A DNA stretch of 51,134 nt from Xanthomonas populi (GCF_002940065.1 NZ_MDEJ01000001.1:38222-89355); one strand, 5' to 3'; counted from the first letter of the stretch, positions 8,659 to 18,155 are shown. Numbers and translations: made by a program. The notes: generated by a model from the letters alone, not told the origin.

Positions 8659-9704
8659 AGCGCGGCGTCTCCATCCTTGCCGAGCGCTTCCAGGTAGGTG
8701 CGGTAGTGCAACTGCCCGATCCGTGGCCAGTCACGTTGCGATAGATCCGGCGCCGGGCCGCGCGGCGCGGCGCGTACCTTGTCCAGCATGCCGGTCAGCA
8801 ATGCTGCATCGAAATCGCCTTCATAGAGAAACACCCAGCCCGGGCCGACTTCCTCGGCGATGGCCGCATTCGACTCGCTCCACGGTGCCAGCACCGGGCG
8901 CGCCAGCGACAACGCCAGCAGCAAGGTGCCGGAGTTGTGCATCTGCCGATACGGCAACACCACCAGCTCGGCTGCGCTGACTTCGCCCGCCAACACCGGC
9001 TCTTCGACATAGGCCAGCAGCGCGGTGACGCGCGGATCCTGCGCGCAGGCATCCTCGACCAACGTGCGCATCTGCGGAGTGGCGGGGTTGCCGACGATAC
9101 GTAGATTCAAGCGCGCATCGTCCACTTCGCGCATCACATCCAGCAGCGTTTCCACGCCCTTGTACGGACGAATCAAACCGAAGTGCAACAGCCGCCCCGG
9201 CACCGTACTGCCCTGCTGCATGGTCGCGAACCAGTCGCGATAATGGCCGTGCAGGATGGTGTCGGTGAACGGCGGCCGCGGCGGCGTGGTCGCATTGATG
9301 CGGATCCAGCGACGCGTCAGGCGGTCGATCCACCGCAACAAGCTGCGCTCACGCCAACCGCGATCTTCATGCGGGGCCAGGTTGTGCAAGGTGCGCACCA
9401 CCGGCGTGCCGGTCAGTTGCAGCTTGAGCAACAACAGCGCCGCACACACCTGTTTGGCCAACGTGCCGGCAGCACTGGGATGGCGCAGCAGATACTCCGG
9501 CCAATGCAGATGCAATACGTCGTAACGCGACAACAACGCATCGCGCATCGAGAAGAAGCGTGGTTGCACCGCATCCGGCAGCGAAGCGTAAAGCTGGGTC
9601 AGATACGGGTTAGTGCTGGCGTTGGGCTTCTCGGTGGAGAACAGCACGGTGACCTGCGGCTGCATGCCCGCACGTGTCAGCGAGGGCGAGGCAAGCGCGC
9701 TCAT
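8655..9704 (-). CDS. gumI: Xanthan beta-mannosyltransferase GumI
   Basis: Adds the terminal beta-1,4-linked mannose from GDP-mannose to the tetrasaccharide intermediate (family GT94). 349 residues, the family's exact usual length. Seen are an N-terminal VTVLFSTEKPNAST strand, the YDVLHLHWPEYLL segment, a GT-B second domain LLHFGLIRPYKGVETLLD (residues about 170-188) and the donor-side LVVLPYRQMHNSGTLLLAL with an asparagine/serine pair. It overlaps gumH by four bases (start ATG 9704, gumH stop at 9701) and gumJ by four, an ATGA-type chain typical of this operon. Confidence 0.95.
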   Translation of the reverse strand: MSALASPSLTRAGMQPQVTVLFSTEKPNASTNPYLTQLYASLPDAVQPRFFSMRDALLSRYDVLHLHWPEYLLRHPSAAGTLAKQVCAALLLLKLQLTGTPVVRTLHNLAPHEDRGWRERSLLRWIDRLTRRWIRINATTPPRPPFTDTILHGHYRDWFATMQQGSTVPGRLLHFGLIRPYKGVETLLDVMREVDDARLNLRIVGNPATPQMRTLVEDACAQDPRVTALLAYVEEPVLAGEVSAAELVVLPYRQMHNSGTLLLALSLARPVLAPWSESNAAIAEEVGPGWVFLYEGDFDAALLTGMLDKVRAAPRGPAPDLSQRDWPRIGQLHYRTYLEALGKDGDAAL

Positions 9705-10843
9705 CGCACCGCCTCCTGCGCGCGGCGGGTGCCCAGCGCGCTGTGGTATTCGTCGATGTAGCGCCCCACCACATGCTTCCAGTCGTAGCGGCTCACATAC
9801 GCCATGGATGCCGTGCGACGCGTGTCGAAATCCTCATCAGAATGCAGCGCAAGCGCCTGCACCTGATCGGCCGCTGTCTCGAGCTTGTCGCGATTGACGA
9901 TCACGCCCTGGCCCGACTCGCCGGCAAGACGCACGAACGGCGGGATATCGCTGAGGATCGGAATCAGGCCTGCACTCATCGCCTCGACCGCCGCAATGCC
10001 GAACCCTTCATGCCGCGACAGGCACACGAAGAACTGTGCCTGATGCATCAACGCCCGCAACTGCTCCTGCGAAGGCGACATGCTCAGCTGCACCTTGTCC
10101 TGCAGACCACGCTCCGCGATCGCCTTGCGCAGATCGGCCTCGTTCAAATCGTACTCGCGGCCGGCGATGATCAGCCGCCACTGCGGGTCGCGCTTGAGCG
10201 CGGCCTGGAGCAACTCCAGGGTTTCGATCAGCCCCTTGTTCACCGACCAGCGCCCGAAATACAGCATCGTGCGCCCGGGCGTCGTTGCGCCCTGCCCTGC
10301 GTACTTCTCCACATCGACGCCGTTCTCGATCACCCGCAAGCGCGCCGGCGACACCACCTTGGCGAACAGATCGCCATCGTTCTCGCTGGTAGCGATCACC
10401 CGCGCATACGCCAGCGCAGAAGTGCGGGTCAGCGTCTGAAACCACAACTGCTTCATCCGCGAGGCGTAAGCGGTATGGAAAAACCCGCCATGCGTGGAGA
10501 CCACCATCGGCTTGCCATGCAGCGGCTTGGTCAGCGCAAGATAGTCGTAGAAGAAATCGATGCCATGCAAATGCACCAGATCCGCCGAGCGAATCGCACC
10601 GAGCACCGATGGCGCAAACGGGTAGCGCGACGAACCGCGGTAACCGATGCGCCGGATCGGCAGGCCCTGATGCGTTTCCTGCGCAGCAAGTTGCGCGCCT
10701 GGATCGGTGAACACCCGGTCCAACGTCACGATCTCCACCGTATCGTCACTGTTGGCCTGATGTTGACGGGCCACATTGAGAACGACTTCCTCCATGCCTC
10801 CGATCGAAGGATGGAATTGGCGGACAACATGCACCACTTTCAT
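9701..10843 (-). CDS. gumH: Xanthan alpha-1,3-mannosyltransferase GumH
   Basis: Transfers the first mannose from GDP-mannose to the cellobiose-lipid (family GT4, retaining). 380 residues starting at ATG 10843 (MKVVHVVRQFHPSIGGMEEV), the standard start for GumH; the longer frame upstream adds only eight residues without support. The acceptor loop FHPSIGGMEEVV, the FGRWSVNKGLIETLELL second-domain start and the EX7E-type motif in HEGFGIAAVEAMSAGLIP (residues about 280-297) are all present. Intact. Confidence 0.96.
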   Translation of the reverse strand: MKVVHVVRQFHPSIGGMEEVVLNVARQHQANSDDTVEIVTLDRVFTDPGAQLAAQETHQGLPIRRIGYRGSSRYPFAPSVLGAIRSADLVHLHGIDFFYDYLALTKPLHGKPMVVSTHGGFFHTAYASRMKQLWFQTLTRTSALAYARVIATSENDGDLFAKVVSPARLRVIENGVDVEKYAGQGATTPGRTMLYFGRWSVNKGLIETLELLQAALKRDPQWRLIIAGREYDLNEADLRKAIAERGLQDKVQLSMSPSQEQLRALMHQAQFFVCLSRHEGFGIAAVEAMSAGLIPILSDIPPFVRLAGESGQGVIVNRDKLETAADQVQALALHSDEDFDTRRTASMAYVSRYDWKHVVGRYIDEYHSALGTRRAQEAVR

Positions 10844-10910
10844 TACGCCAATCTCCTGTGCCCGCAACGCGCAACTGCGCGTTGCGACGGCTGATGATTC
10901 TGGAAGCTCG

Positions 10911-11999
10911 TCATTTACCTTTCAACCCCAACATCCACGGCGCAATGCGCACCAACACTGCACGCATCGGCACACTGGCAACAATCGCCACCGTGCACAA
11001 ACTCATCGCCCATGCTGGCGTGCCGATCATGCTGGGTGCGATCACACCGGTGCGTGCCACCACGCTGGTGAGTACCAGAAACGCCAACGTATGCGTGCAC
11101 AGAATCAGCAAGGTGTTGGCGCCAATCCACTGCAGCCAACGCCATTGCCGAACGAAGTAGGAAACGCACAAGGTCATCGCCGTGCCCAGCAGGCTGACCA
11201 GCAAAAACACCGCAGCGGACTGCCCGAACTGCAGATTGTTCACATCCACTTGCCCGTTCCATGCCGCCAACCACCACCAGGCTGCTGCCAGCACCGGGAG
11301 TGCCAACGCCCATGCCATGGCGCCAAGCGATCGCAGCGCATCGGCGTAGCGCGATAGCCAGCCGCCAACGGCGATGAAGAACAGCGCGACCGGCAACACG
11401 TCCACCGCAAACGGAAGCCGCAGCTGCAGCGACGGGAACCAGCCGGCCCACGCCAATGCAAGCGGCAGGCAGGTCGCAGCCAGCACCGTCGTACTCAAGC
11501 GCGCGCGCAATGCAATGTAGGCGAGCGTGGTGACAAACAGCGCCGGCAAAAACCACAACGCCGGAAGCACATACAGGCTTGCGCCGTTGGCCCAGAACAG
11601 ACCCGCAAACGGATCCCACCACGGCAAGCTGTGCGATGGATGCGCCGCGCGGCTGGTCACTCCCATCAACATCCAGCAAGCGTAGGCCACTAGAAAAAAC
11701 GCGAGGTAGGGAATGAGCAGCGTGCGCGCCAACTTCTTGATCGTCGCCACCGTCATTGCAAGGCGGCCGAAGCGCTCGCCCACCCAGCCGGACAGCACAA
11801 AAAACAACGGAACGTGAAAGCTGTAGGCGAACAGCTTGTAGGCCGACGGCATGCCGCTGGCATGCCCCAACACCACCAGCACGATGGCCAGCGCTTTTGC
11901 TGCATCGATCTGCCAATCGCGGGTCAATGCCGGCGCTGGCGCGGCCCTGGACCCCGAGCTGTCATGCCTGGCTGCAGTGGAATACGCCGTGGTTGTCAT
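10911..11999 (-). CDS. gumG: Xanthan acetyltransferase GumG (external mannose)
   Basis: Integral-membrane acyltransferase-3 protein that O-acetylates mannose of the side chain, mainly the external beta-mannose. 362 residues from ATG 11999, 14 bases past the gumF stop. It keeps the whole family layout: a DWQIDAAKALAIVLVVLGHASG first segment with the conserved histidine (about residue 46), the FAYSFHVPLFFVLSGW second motif, YVLPALWFLP at about 143, and ten or so hydrophobic helices. It is a paralogue of GumF next door, and that comparison shows what GumF has lost. Confidence 0.94.
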   Translation of the reverse strand: MTTTAYSTAARHDSSGSRAAPAPALTRDWQIDAAKALAIVLVVLGHASGMPSAYKLFAYSFHVPLFFVLSGWVGERFGRLAMTVATIKKLARTLLIPYLAFFLVAYACWMLMGVTSRAAHPSHSLPWWDPFAGLFWANGASLYVLPALWFLPALFVTTLAYIALRARLSTTVLAATCLPLALAWAGWFPSLQLRLPFAVDVLPVALFFIAVGGWLSRYADALRSLGAMAWALALPVLAAAWWWLAAWNGQVDVNNLQFGQSAAVFLLVSLLGTAMTLCVSYFVRQWRWLQWIGANTLLILCTHTLAFLVLTSVVARTGVIAPSMIGTPAWAMSLCTVAIVASVPMRAVLVRIAPWMLGLKGK

Positions 12000-12012
12000 G
12001 GTGCGGTGCCGG

Positions 12013-12701
12013 TCATGCCGCCACCGGGCGTGCACCCAATGTCCACGGCGCGAATCGCATCAAAAACCAACGTAGCGGCACGCATGCGGCCAACGCGAAG
12101 ACGGTGACGAACAACGCCCAGCCAAGCCCAGGACGCGAGGCACCGAATCCGCCAGCCAGTGCTGCAACACCGGAGAGCACAAAAAACACCAGCATGTGCG
12201 TGCACAGGATCAACAACGTATTGCGCCCGATCCACTGCACCCATGCCCAGCCTTGCACCAACCGCGCGGCGCAGATCACCATCAGCGACCCAAGCACTGC
12301 ACTCAGCAGAAACAGCGCATGATTGCGGCCGAATTCCAGCATATTGACGTCGATCCGGCCGTTGACATCAGCCAGCCAGGCAACCCCAATCGCCAGCACT
12401 ACCGTCGCAAGCACGCTCCCAACCAACGACTTCGGCAGGTGCGGCGAGAGGTGGATCAGCAAGGCGCCAAGTGCATAGAAGCACAGCAACACCGGTAAAA
12501 CATCCAGCCCGAAAAAAATCCGCACACCCTGCGCCGGGAACCAGTGCATCCAGAACCAGGCCACGGCCAGCGATGCCACCGCAATCACCACCGGCGACAG
12601 CCAGCGGCGCAGCAGCACGTAACCAACCACCGTCACCAGCATCACTGGAAGAAACCAAAGTGGAGGTTGCACATATGTGCCTGCGTCGCCGCCAGATTCA
12701 T
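12013..12701 (-). pseudogene. gumF: Xanthan acetyltransferase GumF (internal mannose), 5' part deleted
   Basis: GumF acetylates the internal alpha-mannose. Its expected ATG at 12701 overlaps the gumE stop (ATGA), but after MNLAATQAH the sequence jumps to the middle of the gene. The original start frame ends after about 19 codons, while the GumF frame resumes as YVQPPLWFLPVMLVTVVGY and runs 220 residues to the stop at 12013 with the usual ending (LRWFLMRFAPWTLGARPVAA). The intact paralogue GumG has about 142 residues before the same YVLPALWFLP motif, so roughly 135 codons (about 400 bases) are missing, including the conserved histidine and HVPLFF motifs. A non-functional product is expected. 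The deletion also changes the frame. Confidence 0.88.
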
Positions 12702-13996
12702 CGCGCCCCTCCCGCAGGCAATGGCAGCTGCCCGCCATCGTCGGTTGGATCCTGCTTGCTCACCTTAGCCGTCGTTGCAGCAGACCAGGTCGGCAGCATG
12801 TGCCACATGCAGCCGCACACGAACCACCACAGCGCCGAGGTCTTGATCGAAAAGTAGCCGTTGGACACTAGCAGACTCAGCGCGAACGCAAAGATCGCCA
12901 GATTCTTGAACAGCTGCCCTTCCTTGCTCGGCATCAGCAGCAGGAACGAATAGGACAACAGAAACGCCAGCACGCCGACGATCGACTGCGATGCGATGAA
13001 GTAGGCAATGCCACTGTCGAAGTAGCGATACGCCTGCGCAAAATCCAGGCCCATCCAGGACTCGAACGACAGGTTGTTCATCGAATACACGGTGAAGAAT
13101 ATCCGCCCCATCGTGGTGTCTTGATACGCGGTGATCCCGGTGATCCACACCAGCAACCACGCGGTCATGATCACCACCAGAAAAACCAGGAACGCCAGTC
13201 GCTGATCCAGGCGTCTTAGTAGCGGCGACAGCAGCACCATCAGCACACAGGTGCCCGCCGCGAGCCGTCCATCGGAGGCAACGATCATGAAACCGATCAA
13301 GCCGACCGACAGAATCAGCATCGACGGCCGCATCCAACGCCAGAACACCAACACGATTGCGGTGAAAAAGCAGATGTAATTGCCCATCGTCACCGGCTCG
13401 ATGAACATCGAGGAGGCGCGCGGCAAGTTGGAGCCCGGCAGGAAGTTACGCTCGCCCGGCCGCGTGGCGCTGACGAACAGATTGCTGTCTTCGTTCCAGA
13501 AGCCTTCCGCGCTCATGCCACGCGCGTTGACGAAGAAGCTCTTCGGATTGACCAGATCGCCGTAGGCGCTTGGCATCGCCAGCTCGAAGGCGGCAACCAG
13601 CGAGACGATGATCGTCATGCGCACGAACAGCTTGGGCACCGACCCGGTATAGGCCGAACCCAGCACGACAAACGCAAACACCACCAGGGCATCGCGGAAA
13701 AATTTGGGATCGATCTGCCAGTTCACCAAAAAGCGCACGAACATCAAGGTGACGATCAGCCCCAACCCGCTGATGATCAACGCGATGCGCTTGCGGCTCA
13801 TCGAGCCCAGGCCAAGCAGGAAGCACGCGGCGTAGATGATGAACTCGACTGCATAGGTGATCACCGGACGTACGGTGAACACGTTCGCGTTGATCAGCGC
13901 CAGTACTAGGTTGTAACCCACGCCGACCAGCAGCGTCAGTTCGATCAGCAGGTTATGCCAGCGAACGCGGGTCTCCTCGCTCATTTGGATCAGCAT
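12698..13996 (-). CDS. gumE: Xanthan polymerase GumE (Wzy type)
   Basis: Periplasm-facing inner-membrane polymerase that joins pentasaccharide units. 432 residues from ATG 13996 (MLIQMSEETRVRWHNLLIEL), with about 12 hydrophobic segments and a large periplasmic loop containing RPGERNFLPGSNLPRASSMF and the LSFESWMGLDFAQAYRYFDSG region. The C-terminus ends PLPAGGAR and its TGA overlaps the old gumF ATG, so the gumF deletion begins only after gumE and does not touch it. Length matches the family. Confidence 0.95.
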   Translation of the reverse strand: MLIQMSEETRVRWHNLLIELTLLVGVGYNLVLALINANVFTVRPVITYAVEFIIYAACFLLGLGSMSRKRIALIISGLGLIVTLMFVRFLVNWQIDPKFFRDALVVFAFVVLGSAYTGSVPKLFVRMTIIVSLVAAFELAMPSAYGDLVNPKSFFVNARGMSAEGFWNEDSNLFVSATRPGERNFLPGSNLPRASSMFIEPVTMGNYICFFTAIVLVFWRWMRPSMLILSVGLIGFMIVASDGRLAAGTCVLMVLLSPLLRRLDQRLAFLVFLVVIMTAWLLVWITGITAYQDTTMGRIFFTVYSMNNLSFESWMGLDFAQAYRYFDSGIAYFIASQSIVGVLAFLLSYSFLLLMPSKEGQLFKNLAIFAFALSLLVSNGYFSIKTSALWWFVCGCMWHMLPTWSAATTAKVSKQDPTDDGGQLPLPAGGAR

Positions 13997-14078
13997 GCAG
14001 ACGCCTGCTTGAAGGGGGCGGCTGCGATGCAGCCGCCCGCGGCGCTGAACGCGCCAGGTCGCACACTTCCCACCATCA

Positions 14079-15533
14079 TCAGTACGCGGTCTTCTGTCCG
14101 AACACACGCACCGCAGTCAGCACGATGATGCGGATATCCAGCCACAGCGACCAACGACGAATGTAGTCTAGGTCGTACTGGATGCGCTTCTTCATCGTGC
14201 GCAGTTCCGGGGTTTCGCCGCGGAAGCCGTTCACCTGCGCCCAACCGGTGATCCCCGGCTTGACGTAGTGCCGCTGCATGTAATGGTTGATCAGCTTTTC
14301 GTAGTGGGTGTTGTGCTGCGCGGCGTGCGGACGCGGGCCCACGATCGACATGCTGCCGCCCAGCACGTTGAAGATCTGCGGCAACTCATCCAGGCTGCTG
14401 CGACGCAGGAACGAACCGAAGCGCGTGATGCGGGTGTCGTTCTTGGTCGCCTGCTGGATGGTGGTGCCGTGATCGTCATGCAAGCGCATCGAGCGGAACT
14501 TGAACATGTAGAACTCGCGACCGCCCAGGCCATGGCGCCGCTGACGGAAGAACACCGGGCCCGGCGAGCTCATCTTGACGCCTACCGCAATTGCGGCCAT
14601 CAACGGCCACAGCCCCATCAGCGCGATCACGGCCAGGATCTTGTCCTGCAGCGCCTTGGCGACCACGAAGTAGTTGTCGCGATCCACACCGCCCTGACGC
14701 AGATTGATCACCGGCACATTGCCGATCTGCTCGCCAGACTGATTCAACAGACCGAAGTCGAACAGATCCGGCACCAGCTTGACGTTGATCGGATAACGAT
14801 CCAGACGTTGCAGCAACTGTTTGATGTGATCGCGCTCGCCCAGCGGCAACGAGATCCATACCTGCTCGACCTGGTTGTCCTTCAGATACTCGATCAACGC
14901 GTCCGGGTCGCCCAGGCACGGCAACGACTGCCGCTGCTCGGTCACGGCGATGTCGTACGGCGTACGGAAGTAGCCGACCAGATTCATGCCGACCCAAGGA
15001 TTGCGGCTGAGGTAGTGATTGATCTTCATCACCGGATGGCGCAGACCGACCACCACCACACGCTGCACGTCCACGCCTTGCGTACGCAGATGGTTCAGGA
15101 AGCCGCGCAGTACCGTGCGTGCCGCCACCAACGAAGCCAGACCACCGACGAACCACAAGCCGATCCAGCCGCGCGACACCTGCTCGCCCACCTGCACGAT
15201 CAGCGCATGCACCGCGAACAACGCGAACACACCACCGAACGCACCACCCAGGACCAACAACTCGCTCAACAACCCGCGACCGCGCCAGCTGCGATACAGC
15301 GGGAACAGCGCAAAGCAGATCACCGAATACAACAAGGTGGTGGCGATCGCGACCCGATAGGGCGCCGCCGGCACCCAGGAGCCGAACACGATGCGATACG
15401 CAATCAGTCCGGAGACCACGACCATGGTCAGGTCGAAGACGCGCAAAACCAGGTCGGCTGCAGCCGAATACTTGGACAACAATCGCGGCGAGGATGTGGT
15501 GTAGGTCGCGCTACTCAAGTCTGCCAAAAGCAT
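14079..15533 (-). CDS. gumD: Undecaprenyl-phosphate glucose phosphotransferase GumD
   Basis: Initiates xanthan synthesis by moving glucose-1-phosphate from UDP-glucose to undecaprenyl phosphate in the inner membrane. 484 residues from ATG 15533 (MLLADLSSATYTT), the family's usual length. The N-terminal half has four or five hydrophobic segments and a soluble Rossmann-like part (VQRVVVVGLRHPVMKI). The C-terminal catalytic domain carries KMSSPGPVFFRQRRHGLGG, FYMFKFRSM, SLDELPQIFNVLGGSMSIVG with PRP, and KPGITGWAQVNGFRGE. It is separated from gumC by 243 bases that hold a hairpin, unlike the tight spacing elsewhere in the operon. Confidence 0.96.
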   Translation of the reverse strand: MLLADLSSATYTTSSPRLLSKYSAAADLVLRVFDLTMVVVSGLIAYRIVFGSWVPAAPYRVAIATTLLYSVICFALFPLYRSWRGRGLLSELLVLGGAFGGVFALFAVHALIVQVGEQVSRGWIGLWFVGGLASLVAARTVLRGFLNHLRTQGVDVQRVVVVGLRHPVMKINHYLSRNPWVGMNLVGYFRTPYDIAVTEQRQSLPCLGDPDALIEYLKDNQVEQVWISLPLGERDHIKQLLQRLDRYPINVKLVPDLFDFGLLNQSGEQIGNVPVINLRQGGVDRDNYFVVAKALQDKILAVIALMGLWPLMAAIAVGVKMSSPGPVFFRQRRHGLGGREFYMFKFRSMRLHDDHGTTIQQATKNDTRITRFGSFLRRSSLDELPQIFNVLGGSMSIVGPRPHAAQHNTHYEKLINHYMQRHYVKPGITGWAQVNGFRGETPELRTMKKRIQYDLDYIRRWSLWLDIRIIVLTAVRVFGQKTAY

Positions 15534-15776
15534 GGGGATGTCCTCCAAACTCGATACGGCGCATGCGGGGGAACATACGAAACGCACGCGAGCTTTCAAT
15601 CATCTCCGTCTTACGATCACCGCGGTAATACCTACCGACCCCAGATCGCACGACAGCCCTTTGTTTCAACAGAGACAAACTTTCAAACGAGGGATCCCGA
15701 AACTTACGGGATCCGACTTTTTCCACGCTGAATCAGTTGTCACTTAAATTAACCACCGTTTTGCAACATCACGATG
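15534..15776 (-). promoter_or_regulatory. gumC-gumD leader with an 8-bp hairpin
   Basis: A 243-base gap inside an otherwise tightly packed operon. It contains the perfect inverted repeat GGATCCCG (15692-15699) and CGGGATCC (15707-15714) with a 7-base loop. No T run follows on the minus strand, so it is not a typical terminator there; on the plus strand GACTTTTT follows. It may be an RNA processing or attenuation point, or part of an internal promoter region for gumD. Function not shown. Confidence 0.5.
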
Positions 15777-17201
15777 TCAGTTCAACCGCGTCTCCGGCCC
15801 ATTGCCTCGCAGGAAGTAGCGCACGAGGGCAACAGCCACACCAAGGAATACGCCAAAGATGAAGCCTAAGGCGAGGTTCAATTTGAGTTTCGGTGAAGTC
15901 TTCGACGTAGGCACGTCTGCGGTATCGACGATGGTCACGTTGTTGGCGCCCACATTGCTTGCAACACCGATCTCTTTGTAACGCTGCAGGAGCGCATCGT
16001 AGAGCTGACGGTTGGTATCGACGTCGCGCTTGAGCATGTTGTATTGGATGCTGCGACTCTGCAGATCCAGCTCGTTGCTGCGCAGACCGGCAATGCGCTC
16101 GTTGAGCAAACGCTCCTGCTGCACCGAAGCGTCGTAGGCGGCCTTCAACGATTGACGGATGTTGATGACCTCGCCGTTGATCTGACGGCGCGACTCTTCG
16201 ATCTGCGCCTTCAGGCGCCGCATTTCCGGATAGTCCGGCTTGAACGTCGATAGCTTCGGCTGGTACTCGGTGTTCAAGCGGATCTGCTCACCGCGCAGGC
16301 TCTGGATCAACGGATTGCCCAGCACCTGCGGCAACGACATGCTGTCGCCGGTGCTGACCTGACGCCATGCTGCTTCGGCCTTGATGCGCGTGTCCTGTGC
16401 AGAGGCAAGCATCGCGTTGAGATCGCCCAGGTTCTGCGCCGCAAGCGACGGCTTGTCGTCGCCCATCGACACGATCTGCTCCTGGGTCGAATAAGAGACC
16501 AGCGTCTTTTCCGAGTCTTCGAGCTTGCCGCGCAACTGCTCCAGACGTTCGGACAGGAACTTGGTCGCGAACGAGGACGCGTTCATCCGGCGCTCTTGCG
16601 TGCTGACGATGAAGACCTTGGTATAGGTGTTGGCGATCTTGGCGGCCAGCACCGGATCCGGCGAGTCGTAGCTGACGTAGACCAGGCGCGAATTGAGGAT
16701 CGGCTCGACCACCAATCCGGCCAGCAGGGTGTCGGTCAAGGTGCGCTCGACGATCGCCTGGCGCGAATCGACCGACTTGCCGGCTTCCGGATTCTTGGCC
16801 GCAGCCTTCTCCAGTGCCTCGTCGACCTGCGCCTTGAACGCCGGCTCCTGATCCAGCTTGGCTTCGCGGATCACTGCACGCGCCAACGAACGGCTCTGCA
16901 GCAACTGGTACTGGGTCTGGTAGAAATCGCGATCCTGCGGCGACTCCACCGGCATCAGATTGTCGACGTTCACCACGTTGAGCGAATCACGCTCGATCTG
17001 CAGCGTGCTGGTGGCGCGGTACTTCTCCGGCATCAACAGCGTGATGCCGAAGGCCAGCAGCACTGCGAACAGCGTGACCCCGATGATCAACCAGCGCTGC
17101 GAGACCAGCGCACGCCAGTAGTCGAGCAAACCCACATCCGCCAGCTCGAGATGGCCGTGACGATGAGAAGAAGAGGAACGATTTTCGGAATTCATACTCA
17201 T
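15777..17201 (-). CDS. gumC: Xanthan chain-length/export protein GumC (PCP family)
   Basis: Inner-membrane polysaccharide co-polymerase of the Wzz type, working with the outer-membrane GumB to set chain length and export xanthan. About 474 residues from ATG 17201, which overlaps the gumB stop (ATGA). A first membrane helix lies at residues about 37-57 after a short basic cytoplasmic head, and a second near the C-terminus (LNLALGFIFGVFLGVAVALV). Between them is a long periplasmic coiled-coil region, and a proline-rich-type signature near the second helix (DVPTSKTSPKLKLN). No kinase domain is present. Alternative ATG 17195 gives 472 residues. Confidence 0.95.
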   Translation of the reverse strand: MSMNSENRSSSSHRHGHLELADVGLLDYWRALVSQRWLIIGVTLFAVLLAFGITLLMPEKYRATSTLQIERDSLNVVNVDNLMPVESPQDRDFYQTQYQLLQSRSLARAVIREAKLDQEPAFKAQVDEALEKAAAKNPEAGKSVDSRQAIVERTLTDTLLAGLVVEPILNSRLVYVSYDSPDPVLAAKIANTYTKVFIVSTQERRMNASSFATKFLSERLEQLRGKLEDSEKTLVSYSTQEQIVSMGDDKPSLAAQNLGDLNAMLASAQDTRIKAEAAWRQVSTGDSMSLPQVLGNPLIQSLRGEQIRLNTEYQPKLSTFKPDYPEMRRLKAQIEESRRQINGEVINIRQSLKAAYDASVQQERLLNERIAGLRSNELDLQSRSIQYNMLKRDVDTNRQLYDALLQRYKEIGVASNVGANNVTIVDTADVPTSKTSPKLKLNLALGFIFGVFLGVAVALVRYFLRGNGPETRLN

Positions 17202-17896
17202 CGGTAAGCGCGCCACACCATTACCAAGGGGGTCAGTTCAAGCATGGTGCGCAGCCAGATGCGTGCGTCCGAGCGATACACCACAACGATGTCGCCGCCG
17301 TAGATCTCCGGGTCGGGATTGGCACCCTTCTCGATCTCGGTCAGGTCGAATCTAGCGATCATTTTTTGCCCATTGACGATGCGGAAGACAATGACATTGC
17401 CGCGGCTGGCCACCGTACTGACGCCCTTTGCCTGCGCAATCGCTTGCTGCAAGGTCAGGTTGGAGCCGATCACCGGGTAGATCCCGGGCGCGTCCACCGC
17501 ACCAGTGACCGTGACCCGGCGGCCGTTGGATTCCTCCACGAACACCGACACTTGCGGCTGTTGCAGATATCCGGCGGCGTAGCGTTCTGCGACCAGTTTT
17601 TCCAGCTCGCCAACGCCCAGGCCCGTGGCCTTGACATCGCCGATCAACGGCAGCGAGATGTGACCGTTCTGATCGATGCGGACCTGCCGCTCCAGCTCGT
17701 CGACTTGAAATACTTTGACCAACAGCAAGTCGCCCGGCGCGAGTCGATACTCTGGCTGCACTGCGGACATCGCAAGCGGATCCGGGAGCGGCAGAGAGTC
17801 CGCCATCTTCGGACCGGTGCTGCAAGCGCCCAGTGTCATCGAGCAGATCAACGCCAGGCTGAGGCCTTGGCAGAATCGTTCGATCAGTCTTTTCAT
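17198..17896 (-). CDS. gumB: Xanthan export lipoprotein GumB (OPX/Wza family)
   Basis: Outer-membrane polysaccharide export protein, first gene of the gum operon. 232 residues from ATG 17896 (MKRLIERFCQ). A lipoprotein signal ends in the lipobox LGAC with cysteine 25. The poly-export domain follows (EYRLAPGDLLLVKVFQVDEL, then RQVRIDQNGHISLPLIGDVK), then a SLBB-like part (RRVTVTGAVDAPGIYPVIGS). Together with GumC it forms the trans-envelope export path. The start is chosen at the conserved lipoprotein signal rather than the longer upstream frame. Confidence 0.95.
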   Translation of the reverse strand: MKRLIERFCQGLSLALICSMTLGACSTGPKMADSLPLPDPLAMSAVQPEYRLAPGDLLLVKVFQVDELERQVRIDQNGHISLPLIGDVKATGLGVGELEKLVAERYAAGYLQQPQVSVFVEESNGRRVTVTGAVDAPGIYPVIGSNLTLQQAIAQAKGVSTVASRGNVIVFRIVNGQKMIARFDLTEIEKGANPDPEIYGGDIVVVYRSDARIWLRTMLELTPLVMVWRAYR

Positions 17897-18126
17897 GCGT
17901 GTAGCTGGCTGCCTTGATTGGTGGGACAGGAACCCGCGCAGCATTCAACCGGCCAACACGCCAGCACGAACGTACGACAGAGAAATTCATCCCGTATGAC
18001 ATCGGGATCACGACAGGTGTGACGTGTTGCACTGCACTATGGCATAGAAAGAAAACATCGCAAGACGCTGCACGCCATTTTTTTGACGGCGTTGGCCTAT
18101 TGATTCAAGTTCGTCGTTGCGACGTT
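17897..18126 (-). promoter_or_regulatory. gum operon promoter and leader region
   Basis: Untranslated region upstream of gumB, bounded on its far side by a terminator at 18127-18155, so gum transcription must start within it. In X. campestris the main gum promoter lies upstream of gumB. I do not see an unambiguous -35/-10 pair, so no exact start is proposed. Confidence 0.5.
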
Positions 18127-18155
18127 AAAAAAACGTGATCCAGTTACTAATCACG
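18127..18155 (-). terminator. Rho-independent terminator upstream of the gum promoter
   Basis: On the minus strand CGTGAT and ATCACG (18150-18155 and 18134-18139) form a 6-bp stem with a 10-base loop, followed directly by seven Ts. It insulates gum from upstream transcription and is the second terminator after tRNA-Pro. Confidence 0.75.

Noticed and set aside
12702-12738. Start of a short intact GumF at 12738
   Set aside because: These first codons lie inside gumE and encode MAGSCHCLREG-type shadow sequence, not GumF.
13990-14107. Longer N-terminus for GumE
   Set aside because: The extension overlaps the gumD end and has no homology; ATG 13996 gives the standard 432 residues.
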